This document shows, in pieces, positions 34,534 to 43,607 of a DNA stretch of 64,000 nt. Below the pieces are notes generated by a model. The model ran no database searches. It was not told where the DNA came from and saw only the letters and a list, made by a program, of their open reading frames with translations. Positions within the stretch are counted from its first letter, which is position 1. Each line of letters starts with the position of its first letter. The position numbers and the translations under genes are program-made. The DNA is taken from contig NZ_OY781098.1 in the NCBI RefSeq assembly GCF_963676325.1, positions 1 through 64,000 of the forward strand, written 5' to 3'. The stretch comes from an uncultured Bacteroides sp. (GTDB lineage: Bacteria; Bacteroidota; Bacteroidia; Bacteroidales; Bacteroidaceae).

Positions 34534-34681
34534 TAAGATATATTCAGGCTTGCCTAATTTTTCCAATTGATAGTTTCTATAGGGATATAGACAAAACCTA
34601 TTACAAGTACTGCGCGTTGACTATTATGCTCATCTTCAATACTTATTATGCTAAAACATTTTATTCTTCAAAATTGTTTTG

Positions 34682-34689
34682 TAGATTTG
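34682..34689 (+). promoter_or_regulatory. Putative -7 box for the transaldolase-like gene
   Basis: TAGATTTG, 35 bp upstream of the ATG at 34724. Confidence 0.5.
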
Positions 34690-34723
34690 TTTGATTGTTA
34701 TTTAAACCTAAACAAATCGTATT

Positions 34724-35380
34724 ATGAAGTTTTTTATTGACACAGCAAATTTGGATCAGATCAGGGAAGCCTATGATCTGGGAGTTCTTGATGGAGTGAC
34801 AACTAATCCTTCACTGATGGCAAAAGAGGGTATTAAAGGTGTAGAAAACCAGCGAAAGCATTATGTTGAGATCTGCAACATTGTGGATGGAGATGTGAGT
34901 GCGGAAGTTATTGCTACCGACTATGAAGGAATGATTCACGAAGGAAGAGAGCTGGCCGCTCTTCATCCTCACATAGTTGTGAAGGTTCCTTGCACGGCAG
35001 ATGGCATTAAGGCCATAAAGCATTTTGCAGGTGTGGGAATCCGTACGAACTGCACGCTAGTGTTCTCCATAGGACAAGCATTACTTGCTGCCAAAGCTGG
35101 TGCCACATACGTTTCTCCCTTCGTAGGCCGACTAGATGATATTTGCAGTGACGGCATTGAAGTAGTTCGTAAAATAGTAGAGATGTATACCATTTATGAT
35201 ATTAAAACACAGGTGTTAGCCGCTTCTATCAGGCACACACAGCATATTATTCAATGCATTGAAGTTGGAGCAGATGTTGCAACCTGTCCGCTAAGTGCAA
35301 TCAAAGGTTTACTTAAACACCCATTGACTGATAGCGGACTGGAACAGTTCCTTGCAGATTATAAGAAAATAAGTGAATAA
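34724..35380 (+). CDS. Fructose-6-phosphate aldolase/transaldolase-like protein
   Basis: A 218-residue small transaldolase (TalC/FSA/MipB class) TIM barrel. The Schiff-base Lys87 is in HIVVKVPCT, and FIDTANL, GVTTNPSL, SPFVGRLDD and AASIRHTQH are all present. Proteins of this size act as transaldolase or as fructose-6-phosphate aldolase; the FSA/TalB distinction (Tyr vs Phe and Gln vs Glu at the active site) cannot be decided by eye. It joins the pentose phosphate and glycolytic pools. It stands alone with its own promoter and is convergent with the GNAT-nitrilase gene. Confidence 0.9.
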   Translation: MKFFIDTANLDQIREAYDLGVLDGVTTNPSLMAKEGIKGVENQRKHYVEICNIVDGDVSAEVIATDYEGMIHEGRELAALHPHIVVKVPCTADGIKAIKHFAGVGIRTNCTLVFSIGQALLAAKAGATYVSPFVGRLDDICSDGIEVVRKIVEMYTIYDIKTQVLAASIRHTQHIIQCIEVGADVATCPLSAIKGLLKHPLTDSGLEQFLADYKKISE

Positions 35381-35405
35381 GTTTGGTAACTACAAGGAAA
35401 AGGAA

Positions 35406-35475
35406 TGCAAAGCGGTGGATACTTCCCGATTTATAGAATAGAGAAAGTATCCTTCTTTGATTGGGGCCTTTGCTT
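35406..35475. terminator. Weak hairpin between convergent genes
   Basis: Outer arms GCAAAG / CTTTGC and inner arms GGATACTT / AAGTATCC with bulges, between the aldolase and GNAT-nitrilase stops. No clean T-run, so termination is uncertain. Confidence 0.35.
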
Positions 35476-35478
35476 ATA

Positions 35479-37011
35479 TTACTTCTTCAACTTAAGTTCG
35501 TAAAGATCATTCCTTCTGTCTTTTAAGTTCCTTACACTGCCATAAGTGTGAAGTTCATTCAATAAATTCAGATCCACATCAGACACCAGAATCATTTCGG
35601 TGTTTGGTGTGGCTTCGGCACACTTTCCATCAGTGGGGAATGCAAAATCACAAGGAGTGAATACCCCCGATTGGGCGTACTGTATATCCATATTGTGCAC
35701 ACGTGGCAGGTTTCCTACACTTCCGGCTATAACCACAAAGCATTCATTCTCAATAGCCCGGGCCTGAGCACAGATCCGTACGCGGGAATATCCGTTTTGT
35801 GTATCGGTAAGGAACGGAACAAAGAGTATCTGCATTCCTTGGTCGGCCATGATGCGGGTAAGTTCAGGGTATTCCACATCATAACAAATCAATATCCCTA
35901 TCTTCGCACAATCGGTATCAAAAGTTTTAATTACTCTTCCTCCGGAAAGTCCCCAGCTTTTCGTTTCATCGGGCGTAACATGAATTTTTTCGTAAGTATC
36001 ATAAGTACCATCTCTCCGGCAAAGAAATCCTACATTATAGAGGTCGTCGCCACGAAGTTGTGGCATACTTCCAGTAATGATATTGATATTGTAGCTGATG
36101 GCAAGGTTTATGAAACGTTTCCGCATCTCATTAGTATATTTTGCAAGCTCACGAATGGCCTGAGATTCTCCCAGATGATTGAACTTTGCCATCAATGGCG
36201 CATTGAAATACTCGGGGAAAAGTACAAAGTCGCTTTTATAATCGGAAACCGCATCCACAAAGAATTCCACTTGTTCAAATACATCGTCGATGGTGTTATA
36301 GGAGCGCATCTGCCATTGAACCAGCCCTAGTCTGATTGTTGTTTTCTGAGGGATAAACTCTTGCGTGGGTGGCTGATAATAAATGTTATCCCATTGCAAA
36401 AGACAAGCAAAGTGGCGTGATTCTTCATCATTAGGCAGGTAATTGGTCATTACCTTACGCACGTGGAAATCATTAGATAACTGGAAGGTAAGCACAGGAT
36501 CAAAAATCTCCTTTTTGCTCACTTTATGAATATACTCTTTGGGGCGTATATCCTCAGCGTACCTATGGTAATTAGGAATCCTACCACCAAACATGATAGC
36601 CTTTAGGTTCAGGGTTTCACAAAGTTCCTTGCGGTAATCATACATTCTCCTAGCTAGTCTGAGGCCACGATATTCAGGATGAATAAAGACCTCTATGCCG
36701 TACAAGATGTTTCCTTCCGGATTATGTGTATTGAAAGTTTCCTGCCCGGTAACAGAAGCATAGGTGTGATCGTTCTTTACCATATCGTAATCTACAATGA
36801 TAGAGAAAGCACAACCCACTATTTTGTTATCTACAACCGCTACAATCTGTCCTTCGGGGAAGATTGTGATTAACTTTTCTATTTGTTCGTGAGACCAGAA
36901 TATATCGCTTCCATCTGAATAGGTTCTGGTAAATGATTGTGATAGTTGGGCATAATCGTCCAGCTGCAGAGAACGGATTTTTACTTTGCTTATTTTATGC
37001 ATAGGTTCCAT
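35479..37011 (-). CDS. GNAT acetyltransferase fused to carbon-nitrogen hydrolase
   Basis: A 510-residue bifunctional protein. Residues about 10-200 form a GNAT domain (acetyl-CoA site around VFIHPEYRGLRLARRMYDYR in part). Residues about 228-505 form a nitrilase domain with all three catalytic residues: Glu267 (FPEYFN), Lys342 (YEKIHV) and Cys376 (LICYDVEYPEL). The fusion is seen in many Bacteroidetes and other bacteria, substrate unknown; the amidase half resembles omega-amidase and NLP-type hydrolases. Acetylation may precede or protect an amide cleaved by the other domain, but this is a guess. A consensus promoter lies at 37042-37049. Confidence 0.9.
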   Translation of the reverse strand: MEPMHKISKVKIRSLQLDDYAQLSQSFTRTYSDGSDIFWSHEQIEKLITIFPEGQIVAVVDNKIVGCAFSIIVDYDMVKNDHTYASVTGQETFNTHNPEGNILYGIEVFIHPEYRGLRLARRMYDYRKELCETLNLKAIMFGGRIPNYHRYAEDIRPKEYIHKVSKKEIFDPVLTFQLSNDFHVRKVMTNYLPNDEESRHFACLLQWDNIYYQPPTQEFIPQKTTIRLGLVQWQMRSYNTIDDVFEQVEFFVDAVSDYKSDFVLFPEYFNAPLMAKFNHLGESQAIRELAKYTNEMRKRFINLAISYNINIITGSMPQLRGDDLYNVGFLCRRDGTYDTYEKIHVTPDETKSWGLSGGRVIKTFDTDCAKIGILICYDVEYPELTRIMADQGMQILFVPFLTDTQNGYSRVRICAQARAIENECFVVIAGSVGNLPRVHNMDIQYAQSGVFTPCDFAFPTDGKCAEATPNTEMILVSDVDLNLLNELHTYGSVRNLKDRRNDLYELKLKK

Positions 37012-37041
37012 AGCTGTTCCAATTTATTGATCTAGTTATTA

Positions 37042-37049
37042 CAAAGGTA
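37042..37049 (-). promoter_or_regulatory. Putative -7 box for GNAT-nitrilase gene
   Basis: Minus-strand TACCTTTG, 31 bp upstream of the ATG. Confidence 0.6.
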
Positions 37050-37203
37050 AAGGAAATATTCCGGAATCTATTCACTAATAAATAAAAATGTAACAGGAAT
37101 TGACTGACAGCAAGAGCTGAATAAATTCTTGTCTATTCAACAATTTATCAATAAAAAGAGTTATTCTCTCAACTTATTATTTAGTAAAAGCCAAAGAAAC
37201 GAG

Positions 37204-37211
37204 TATATTTG
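37204..37211 (+). promoter_or_regulatory. Putative -7 box for the GH115 gene
   Basis: TATATTTG followed by GC. It includes the TTG at 37209 that would start a longer frame, so that start is rejected and the ATG at 37260 used. Confidence 0.6.
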
Positions 37212-37259
37212 CTCTCTGTTACTATTTACAGTTTATTCAGAATCATATTATTGAGCACT

Positions 37260-40076
37260 ATGAAACATATTTTTCGCCCCTTTCTACTTCTTTTTTGCTT
37301 TGAAGCAACGCTCTTCACTCCTCTTTTTGCTGAGGATTTTTCTTTAATATCTAAAGAGAAACCTGCAACTGTTTACCTGAACAAGAATGAAAAGATAGTT
37401 GTGCATACAGCTTTAGATCTCTTTTTATCGGATATGTCTGAAGTATCCGGCAATAAGCCAACAGAGATAAGCTCGCTAGACAATGCTTCTATTATTGTAG
37501 CAACAGTTGGCAAATCAAAGGAGGCAGACGAATGGCTGAAGAAGCAGAAGGTTTCAGCAAAAGAGTTACTGAATAAATGGGAAGTTTTTAAAATTCAGGT
37601 AATTCAGCGGAATGGCAATCCTTGTCTGGTGGTACTGGGAAGCGATGATCGCGGAACGGCTTACGGCGTGCTGGAATTATCGCGAATTATTGGTGTTTCG
37701 CCATGGTGTTGGTGGGCGGATGCAACACCCTTTAAAAAGAATACGCTTACTCTTCCCGAAGGATATGTAAACGTGCAACAACCTTCAGTTCAATATCGGG
37801 GTATTTTCCTGAATGATGAAGATTGGGGACTGATGCCGTGGAGTTCTAAAAACTTTGAGCAGACTTCCGTAAAAGGACAGATTGGTCCTAAGACCTACGC
37901 AAAAATCTTTGAATTGCTGCTTCGTCTGCGTGCTAATACTATCTGGCCGGCCATGCATGAATGTACTGTTCCGTTTTATTTTGTGAATGGAACGAAAGAG
38001 ATGGCCGATAAATACGGTATTGTAATGGCTACTTCCCACTGTGAACCGCTTATGAGGAACAGCGCAGGAGAATGGGATGCAAAGAAATACGGTGAGTATA
38101 ATTACCTGACTAATAAAGAAACTATCACTTCTTACTGGACAGAGAGATTGAAGAACGTTGGCCAGTTGGAGAATATCTATACCATCGGAATGAGAGGCGT
38201 TCACGACGGACAGATGCAGGGAGTAAAAACGCTGGAAGAGCACACAGCTGCACTGACTAATGTGTTTAAAGACCAGCGTGAGCTGTTGGCAAAGTACGTT
38301 AATCCCGATGTAACTAAGGTTCCTCAGGTATTTGTGCCGTACAAAGAGGTTCTCAACGTGTATAATAACGGACTGAAGGTGCCAGATGATGTTACGTTAA
38401 TGTGGTGTGACGATAATTATGGCTATATCACCCGCCTGAGCAATGAACAGGAACGAAAAAGAAAAGGCGGCGCAGGTGTATATTACCACATTTCTTACTG
38501 GGGACGTCCTCACGATTATCTTTGGCTTTGCAGTACTCAGCCGTCTTTGATTTATACTGAAATGAAGCGCGCCTGGGATTACGGGGCTCGCAAGCTCTGG
38601 ATCCTGAATGTGGGCGACATCAAACCTGCTGAATACGACATTGAATTCTTTATGGACTTAGCATGGAACGTAAATAATGTTCAGCCAAATACGATTTCTC
38701 AGCATTTAGATAACTGGCTTACCCGGGAGTTTGGCGGTGAAGCTGGCAAGGAACTCACTCCTTTGATGAATAAATATTATCAGTTGGCCGATATCCGTAA
38801 ACCGGAATTCATGGGATGGAGTCGTGTGGAGGAAGCTTCTGTGAAAGGAGGAAAGACTCCTGTTATTGATACTCAATTCAATCCATTTGCTTTTGGTGAT
38901 GAACTTCAAAAACGCGCTGATGATTATACTGCCCTTTCAGAAAGAGTGAAAGAGATTGCCAAAAGAATTCCCGCCGAACAGCAAGATGCCTACTTTGAGC
39001 TGGTACAATACCCGGTTTGTGGTGCAGCTGCAATGAATCAGAAGCATTTGTATGCTCAGAAGGCGCGGTTGCTAGCCCGTTATAAGTTGCTTGCAGCCAA
39101 TGAATATTCCTACCTGAGCGACCATGCTTACAATGAGATTGCCGGACTGACTCAGACTTATAATCACGACATTCAGAAAGCTAAATGGAATGGGATGATG
39201 GATATGAAGCCGCGTCAGCTTCCTGTATTCCAATATCCTACATTGCCTGAGAAAGTTGCCTCTCAGCAAGGGGCTTCGGCGCTGGTTTGGATAGAGGGCG
39301 ACAGCATTCCGTTGCAGTCAAAAAGCAAGGCTGATCTTATTTCGTTGGTTCGTAGTGCCGGTAACCAGACTTTTGTTTCGTTATTCAGCAGAAACAATAA
39401 ACCAATTGAATGGAAGATAGAAAAGGTTCCTTCATGGTTAAAAATAGAAGAGCAGGAAAACGGAATGCAATTTGAAAAGAGACTAATTATTAGTGCCGAT
39501 TGGGCAAAAGTGAATAGTGATTGTCAGGATGAGCTTTTGCTGTCTGTTGACGGAGAAAAGTATCAGTTCAATATACAAGCAAAGAATCTCACTCCGGGCA
39601 TTATGACCGAGGCAAACGGAATGATTGCGTGGAATGCGGCGGATTATAAATCGGCAGCAAAGGGAACTCAGGTTATTGAAGGTTTGGGGCATAGCGCAAA
39701 AGCTGTATCTCTTCCTAAAAATGGAGAGCTGATTTATGAAGTTTACACCACAACTCCGGGTGAAGCTGCCCTTAGAGTGGCATTGATTCCCAATCATCCG
39801 GTAAATGGTGGAAGTATCCGTTATGCTGTTTCCGTGGATAATGAAAAGCCTCAGGTGGTGGCTTATGAAACCGGATTCCGTAGTGAGCCATGGAAAATTA
39901 ATGTTCTGAGAAATCAATCACTGAACACCACTCTTCATAAAATAAACATTCCGGGAAAGCACACCATTCGTATCAGTGCGCTCGACCCAGAAGTCATTGT
40001 TGATCAGCTTATGCTTGATTTTAATAAGGATAGAAAGTTCTATAAAATTCCGATAGAATTGTCATTGAATAAATAG
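37260..40076 (+). CDS. GH115 alpha-glucuronidase (xylan/glucuronate side chains)
   Basis: A 938-residue exported glycoside hydrolase of family 115, which removes 4-O-methyl-glucuronic or glucuronic acid from xylan or related polymers. It has a signal peptide (about 1-25, ending LFAED). Family motifs include the N-terminal NEKIVVHTALDLFLSDM domain, RGIFLNDEDWGLMPW, LRLRANTIWPAMHE, GMRGVHDGQMQG and a C-terminal beta domain with HTIRISALDPEVIVDQLMLD (in part). Family length is usually about 850-980. No SusC/SusD pair adjoins it, unlike most Bacteroides polysaccharide loci. Its product may feed the uronate pathway at 51-55.6 kb. Confidence 0.92.
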   Translation: MKHIFRPFLLLFCFEATLFTPLFAEDFSLISKEKPATVYLNKNEKIVVHTALDLFLSDMSEVSGNKPTEISSLDNASIIVATVGKSKEADEWLKKQKVSAKELLNKWEVFKIQVIQRNGNPCLVVLGSDDRGTAYGVLELSRIIGVSPWCWWADATPFKKNTLTLPEGYVNVQQPSVQYRGIFLNDEDWGLMPWSSKNFEQTSVKGQIGPKTYAKIFELLLRLRANTIWPAMHECTVPFYFVNGTKEMADKYGIVMATSHCEPLMRNSAGEWDAKKYGEYNYLTNKETITSYWTERLKNVGQLENIYTIGMRGVHDGQMQGVKTLEEHTAALTNVFKDQRELLAKYVNPDVTKVPQVFVPYKEVLNVYNNGLKVPDDVTLMWCDDNYGYITRLSNEQERKRKGGAGVYYHISYWGRPHDYLWLCSTQPSLIYTEMKRAWDYGARKLWILNVGDIKPAEYDIEFFMDLAWNVNNVQPNTISQHLDNWLTREFGGEAGKELTPLMNKYYQLADIRKPEFMGWSRVEEASVKGGKTPVIDTQFNPFAFGDELQKRADDYTALSERVKEIAKRIPAEQQDAYFELVQYPVCGAAAMNQKHLYAQKARLLARYKLLAANEYSYLSDHAYNEIAGLTQTYNHDIQKAKWNGMMDMKPRQLPVFQYPTLPEKVASQQGASALVWIEGDSIPLQSKSKADLISLVRSAGNQTFVSLFSRNNKPIEWKIEKVPSWLKIEEQENGMQFEKRLIISADWAKVNSDCQDELLLSVDGEKYQFNIQAKNLTPGIMTEANGMIAWNAADYKSAAKGTQVIEGLGHSAKAVSLPKNGELIYEVYTTTPGEAALRVALIPNHPVNGGSIRYAVSVDNEKPQVVAYETGFRSEPWKINVLRNQSLNTTLHKINIPGKHTIRISALDPEVIVDQLMLDFNKDRKFYKIPIELSLNK

Positions 40077-40338
40077 AAAAGAGAGTATAACATTAACGCT
40101 AATATAATTATTGCCCAATACCAGTAATGTTTTGTCCAGGAAATATTGCAACCAAGGCAAACCAAAAACAAAACTATTCCTGCTATTGGTAATAATTCTA
40201 TTTCAGAAATTATCATCACTAGTGGCAATTCTCTACCGCCATCAGGAAAAAGTGGTCCGATACAATAGATAAACAGAATAAATAACAGGATAGAAAAAAT
40301 TAATCCTTTAATAAATAGCACTAACGGATTGCCACTAA

Positions 40339-41192
40339 GAGCCTGTTTAAATTTTATTCAATAGCATCCTTATGTTTGCCAGTTTAACCATTTCCTCTGC
40401 TGAATCGAATGTAAGTTCATAGTTTCGGCAGAGTCTTCTATAGTTATCAAACCAGGAAAAAGTTCTTTCTACAATCCATCTCTTTTTAATTGGTTTAAAG
40501 CCATTTACTTTGTCTCCACTGACTATAATATCCAGTAAATATCCAAAAGTATTTTTTATTTTTTCTGATACGTCTCCGCGGTAACCGCCATCAGCAAGAA
40601 TTACTTTTATATTACAGCACAATTCTTTCAGACATCGGGCAAGCAGATAAGCCGCTTTGCTATCATGCACACATGCAATTGTTACCATAACAGCGATCAG
40701 GAAACCATTCTTGTCAACAACCACATGACGTTTAATCCCTTTGACTTTCTTATTACCATCAACTCCATTAAGGGAACGGTTATTTCCCCAACGTACACTT
40801 TGGCTATCCATTATACCTACGCTAGCTTCGGCTTTTTGCCCCATAGAGACACGTACTTTCTCACGTAAATTATTGAGTAATAGATCAAATTCACCAAGAG
40901 ATGACCATTTTCGATAATAATAGTATACCAATTCCCACGAGGGAAAATCTGAAGGCAACATACGCCACTGACAACCGGTTTTTACAATATAAAATATGGC
41001 ATTCCATATTTTACGTAAATCATATTTTCGCTTTCTCTCTTGTGGTTTCAAGATTTTCTTAATAACTTGCCACTGTGTTTCTTCTAAATCCGTTAAATAC
41101 ATAATTATTTAAAGTGTGGTAACTAAAAATAATCATTTTAACGGAAAGAGGAAACACTTTTTTATTTTTATCTTTAAAATTTAAACAGGCTC
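40339..41192 (-). mobile_element. IS5-family insertion sequence, complete (854 bp)
   Basis: Bounded by perfect 18-bp inverted repeats GAGCCTGTTTAAATTTTA (40339-40356) and its complement (41175-41192). The flanks carry a 3-bp TAA duplication (40336-40338 and 41193-41195), suiting IS5-family groups with 3-bp TNA targets (ISL2-like). It contains one intact transposase gene. Complete ends, exact duplication and intact frame point to recent insertion. Confidence 0.92.
40347..41102 (-). CDS. IS5-family transposase
   Basis: A 251-residue DDE transposase in one open frame. It has the N-terminal IS5/IS4-like domain (LTDLEETQWQVIKKIL; RKIWNAIFYIVKTGCQWRMLP), the first Asp in GIMDSQSVRWG, the second in VILADGGYRGD and the Glu in WIVERTFSWFDNYRRL. 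The stop lies within 8 bp of the left inverted repeat. No frameshift is needed for expression, unlike some members of the family. The ATG at 41102 is about 90 bp inside the right end, which should hold the promoter. Confidence 0.94.
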   Translation of the reverse strand: MYLTDLEETQWQVIKKILKPQERKRKYDLRKIWNAIFYIVKTGCQWRMLPSDFPSWELVYYYYRKWSSLGEFDLLLNNLREKVRVSMGQKAEASVGIMDSQSVRWGNNRSLNGVDGNKKVKGIKRHVVVDKNGFLIAVMVTIACVHDSKAAYLLARCLKELCCNIKVILADGGYRGDVSEKIKNTFGYLLDIIVSGDKVNGFKPIKKRWIVERTFSWFDNYRRLCRNYELTFDSAEEMVKLANIRMLLNKI

Positions 41193-41308
41193 TAAATATA
41201 AAACTATCACATCGATCTTTTCTCAAAAAAGGAAAGATCACAAATACTATTATGGGTATTATATTTATAATGCCGATGATTATATAAATAGCCTTCTCTT
41301 CCATATTA

Positions 41309-42763
41309 TTATACTCCCAATGGAATTCTCAGTAAATACCAAATAACAAAAAATGCTGTCCATGCCAACAGTATGTAAACCGAATAGCGCCAGGTGTATT
41401 TAAACAATGTGGCATAATTGGCCTGTTTGTTGTACTGCTGCATATAGGCAAGAATCAATGGCATATAGAACAGGAATGGAGTGATAGCGTTTGTGGCGCT
41501 ATCTCCAATACGAAAGGCGCATTGGGTTAAGTCGGGACTGATGCCCATTGCCGCGAACATTGGGACAAAGATAAAGGAGAGAAAGCCCCACTTTGCCGTA
41601 GCGGATACCATGATAAGGTTGATTATCGCAGTAAAAAGGATAAATAAAAGCAAGGTGACAAGGTTGCTTGCTTCAATGGAAGTAAGAAGGTTTGCCCCCA
41701 TTATGCCCAGACATTTGTCGAGATGGGAATATTCAAAGCAGGCAAACATTTGCGCGGCAAAGAAAGCGATGACAAAGTAAACGCCCAACAGTTGCATGGG
41801 GTGAGTCAGTCCTTTTATCACATCTGAATCTCTGCGGTAACGTCCGGATGCAAAACCATAGATAGTTCCCATCAGTCCAATGCCGAATGAGATTAGGAAC
41901 AAAACTCCGAAGATAAACGGTGAACGGGTTAAACTTCCGGTGATTCCACGAAGGATACCCCATCTTGAAAAAGTAGCCAAAATGATAATCAGAGTATAGA
42001 TTAGTCCGATAGCCAAGGCTATTATCAGCGCACGCCGCTCTTTTCGTGAGAGTGATTTGAACGTGTCATAGGGTACACTACCGGTGTATTCGCCCAGTGT
42101 GGGCAACAGACTTTTACGGGTTATATAATAAATCACCGCTGCAATGACAAAGGTGGAGGCAAACATGAAATAATAGTTGCATAGTGGCCCCACGTTTCCC
42201 TGATAATAGGTCATGGTTGCCGCAGCTTCCTGGGTTAAACGGGCAAGAAGCGGATCTAGTGTACTAAGAAACAAATTTGCACTGAATCCGCAGGCCACGG
42301 ATACATAGGCTGTTACAATTCCAGCCACGGGATGCAGCTTGACCGATTGGAAAAGAGTGGCGGCTATTGGAATAAGAATGATATATCCTGCATCGCCCAC
42401 TACGTTTGAAACGATACCCAACAAAATAACCAGGAGAATTACCATCTGCTTACTGGGGTTCTTTCTCTGGCTTTGGCGGATGCAGGCTCCGATGAAACCG
42501 GAATGCTCGGCCACACCCACACCAAACATGGCCACCATAACCATTCCCAACGGAGCAAAGCCGGTGAAGTTGGTCACTACATGCCGCAACAGCCAGCGAA
42601 CTCCTTCGGCACTAAGCAGACTTTGTACGCGGATAACTTCACCCGTTTGAGGATTGATTACGCTAAGTCCGTAGATATCAAATATCCACGAAAGCATAAC
42701 GACTGCTGCTGTTAGCAACAGAAACATCGTCGCAGGGTGAGGCATTCGCAGTTTACTCTTCAT
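41309..42763 (-). CDS. AbgT-family transporter
   Basis: A 484-residue inner-membrane transporter related to the p-aminobenzoyl-glutamate carrier AbgT and to MtrF, some members of which export sulfonamide-like antimetabolites. Many hydrophobic segments cover it (for instance TMFLLLTAAVVMLSWIF). Family motifs include GMVMVAMFGVGVAEHSG, NVVGDAGYIILIPIAATLF and the end SATAKWGFLSFIFVPMF. The ATG at 42763 is used; the longer frame starts only with TTG. It overlaps the response-regulator stop by 11 bp, so it is coupled to the sensor operon and may be involved in its response. The substrate is not known. Confidence 0.9.
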   Translation of the reverse strand: MKSKLRMPHPATMFLLLTAAVVMLSWIFDIYGLSVINPQTGEVIRVQSLLSAEGVRWLLRHVVTNFTGFAPLGMVMVAMFGVGVAEHSGFIGACIRQSQRKNPSKQMVILLVILLGIVSNVVGDAGYIILIPIAATLFQSVKLHPVAGIVTAYVSVACGFSANLFLSTLDPLLARLTQEAAATMTYYQGNVGPLCNYYFMFASTFVIAAVIYYITRKSLLPTLGEYTGSVPYDTFKSLSRKERRALIIALAIGLIYTLIIILATFSRWGILRGITGSLTRSPFIFGVLFLISFGIGLMGTIYGFASGRYRRDSDVIKGLTHPMQLLGVYFVIAFFAAQMFACFEYSHLDKCLGIMGANLLTSIEASNLVTLLLFILFTAIINLIMVSATAKWGFLSFIFVPMFAAMGISPDLTQCAFRIGDSATNAITPFLFYMPLILAYMQQYNKQANYATLFKYTWRYSVYILLAWTAFFVIWYLLRIPLGV

Positions 42764-43481
42764 CCGGTTCCAGATTATCAAGGTCTATAATACGAAGTTC
42801 CAGCGCACGGACCACAAGGCGGGTGGCATTCACTCCTACCCGTTCGCCTGTAACAAACAAACGAGTTATCAAATCGTTCTGGCGCTTTTCCAGAGATTTC
42901 ACGCCGAAAGGCATACCTTTCAGATTGGCTATCATATCTTTGGTATATCCCAAGGCAAGGTGGCGAAGGAAACGCTCATCATATTCGTCAATATCGTAAT
43001 CAATCACCGCTTCCTGGCGCAATGCATCGTTGGTGACTGACTTCTTAAAGCGATCTACAATCTTTTCCAGTATGGGGTAATTGAATACCAATTTTTTTCC
43101 ATCCATTACCGCCTGTACATCTGTCTTGGTAAGTAGCTCGCCAGTCTTCAGTATTATTCCATCTGCCCCCGCATTCAGCACATCCACCCAAAGCTTTTCA
43201 TTAAGTACCTCGCCGGTAAATATCAGCACACGCACATCCTTGTACTTTTTACGCACGTTTTTGCAGATGTCCACTCCAATTGTGGTGGAGCCTCCCAGCC
43301 CAAGATCTAGCAACACAAGGTCGGGAACCTGTGCTTCTATGAGCGGCCAGAACTCTTTCTCAGTCATTGCCGTACCAATTACTTCGGCATTGGGTATTTC
43401 GTGACGGAATATTTCTTCTGTTCCCTTGAGTTCCAGTTTCACATCTTCTACAATGATTACTTTAAATTGCTTATCTTCCAT
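42753..43481 (-). CDS. DNA-binding response regulator
   Basis: A 242-residue two-component regulator. The receiver domain (about 5-125) has the acidic pair in VIIVEDVKLELKG and phospho-acceptor Asp59 in VLLDLGLGG, Thr in ILIFTGEV and a Lys in IILKTGE. The C-terminal half (about 165-225: RFLRHLALGYTKDMIANLKG, VKSLEKRQNDLITRLF) resembles a LuxR-type HTH, though divergent. The kinase gene lies 126 bp upstream in the same direction and the AbgT transporter overlaps downstream, so they are likely one operon. Targets are unknown. Confidence 0.85.
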   Translation of the reverse strand: MEDKQFKVIIVEDVKLELKGTEEIFRHEIPNAEVIGTAMTEKEFWPLIEAQVPDLVLLDLGLGGSTTIGVDICKNVRKKYKDVRVLIFTGEVLNEKLWVDVLNAGADGIILKTGELLTKTDVQAVMDGKKLVFNYPILEKIVDRFKKSVTNDALRQEAVIDYDIDEYDERFLRHLALGYTKDMIANLKGMPFGVKSLEKRQNDLITRLFVTGERVGVNATRLVVRALELRIIDLDNLEPDEE

Positions 43482-43607
43482 TGTTCTTTCTTACTATATT
43501 TAATACTTTTATTCGTTTTATCTTTTTCAAATAGTGTACACTGTTTATAAATTAGGTGTACTCCTTTTACTTTTAATCTCTACACTGTTTTTATAATAGC
43601 CCTACCT

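Larger units (their letters stand above)
40040..41304 (-). pseudogene. Small membrane protein gene interrupted by an IS5-family element
   Basis: The 5' part (from ATG at 41304, MEEKAIYIIIGIINI) and the 3' part (ending 40040) flank the IS at 40339-41192. Removing the IS with one copy of the TAA target duplication joins codon 37 (Phe) to Ser-Gly-Asn-Pro-Leu-Val and then LFIKGLIFSIL in one open frame of 135 codons. The rebuilt protein has about four hydrophobic segments, so a small inner-membrane protein of unknown role. Its start is 4 bp after the AbgT transporter stop, so it was the last gene of that operon; its 3' end overlaps the GH115 stop by 37 bp on the other strand. Confidence 0.85.

Noticed and set aside
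35671..36330. 219-codon open frame antisense to the nitrilase domain
   Set aside because: Lies wholly inside a gene with all catalytic residues; no protein features of its own.
37209..37259. Upstream TTG start of the GH115 gene
   Set aside because: It falls inside the TATATTTG promoter box; the ATG at 37260 begins a normal signal peptide.
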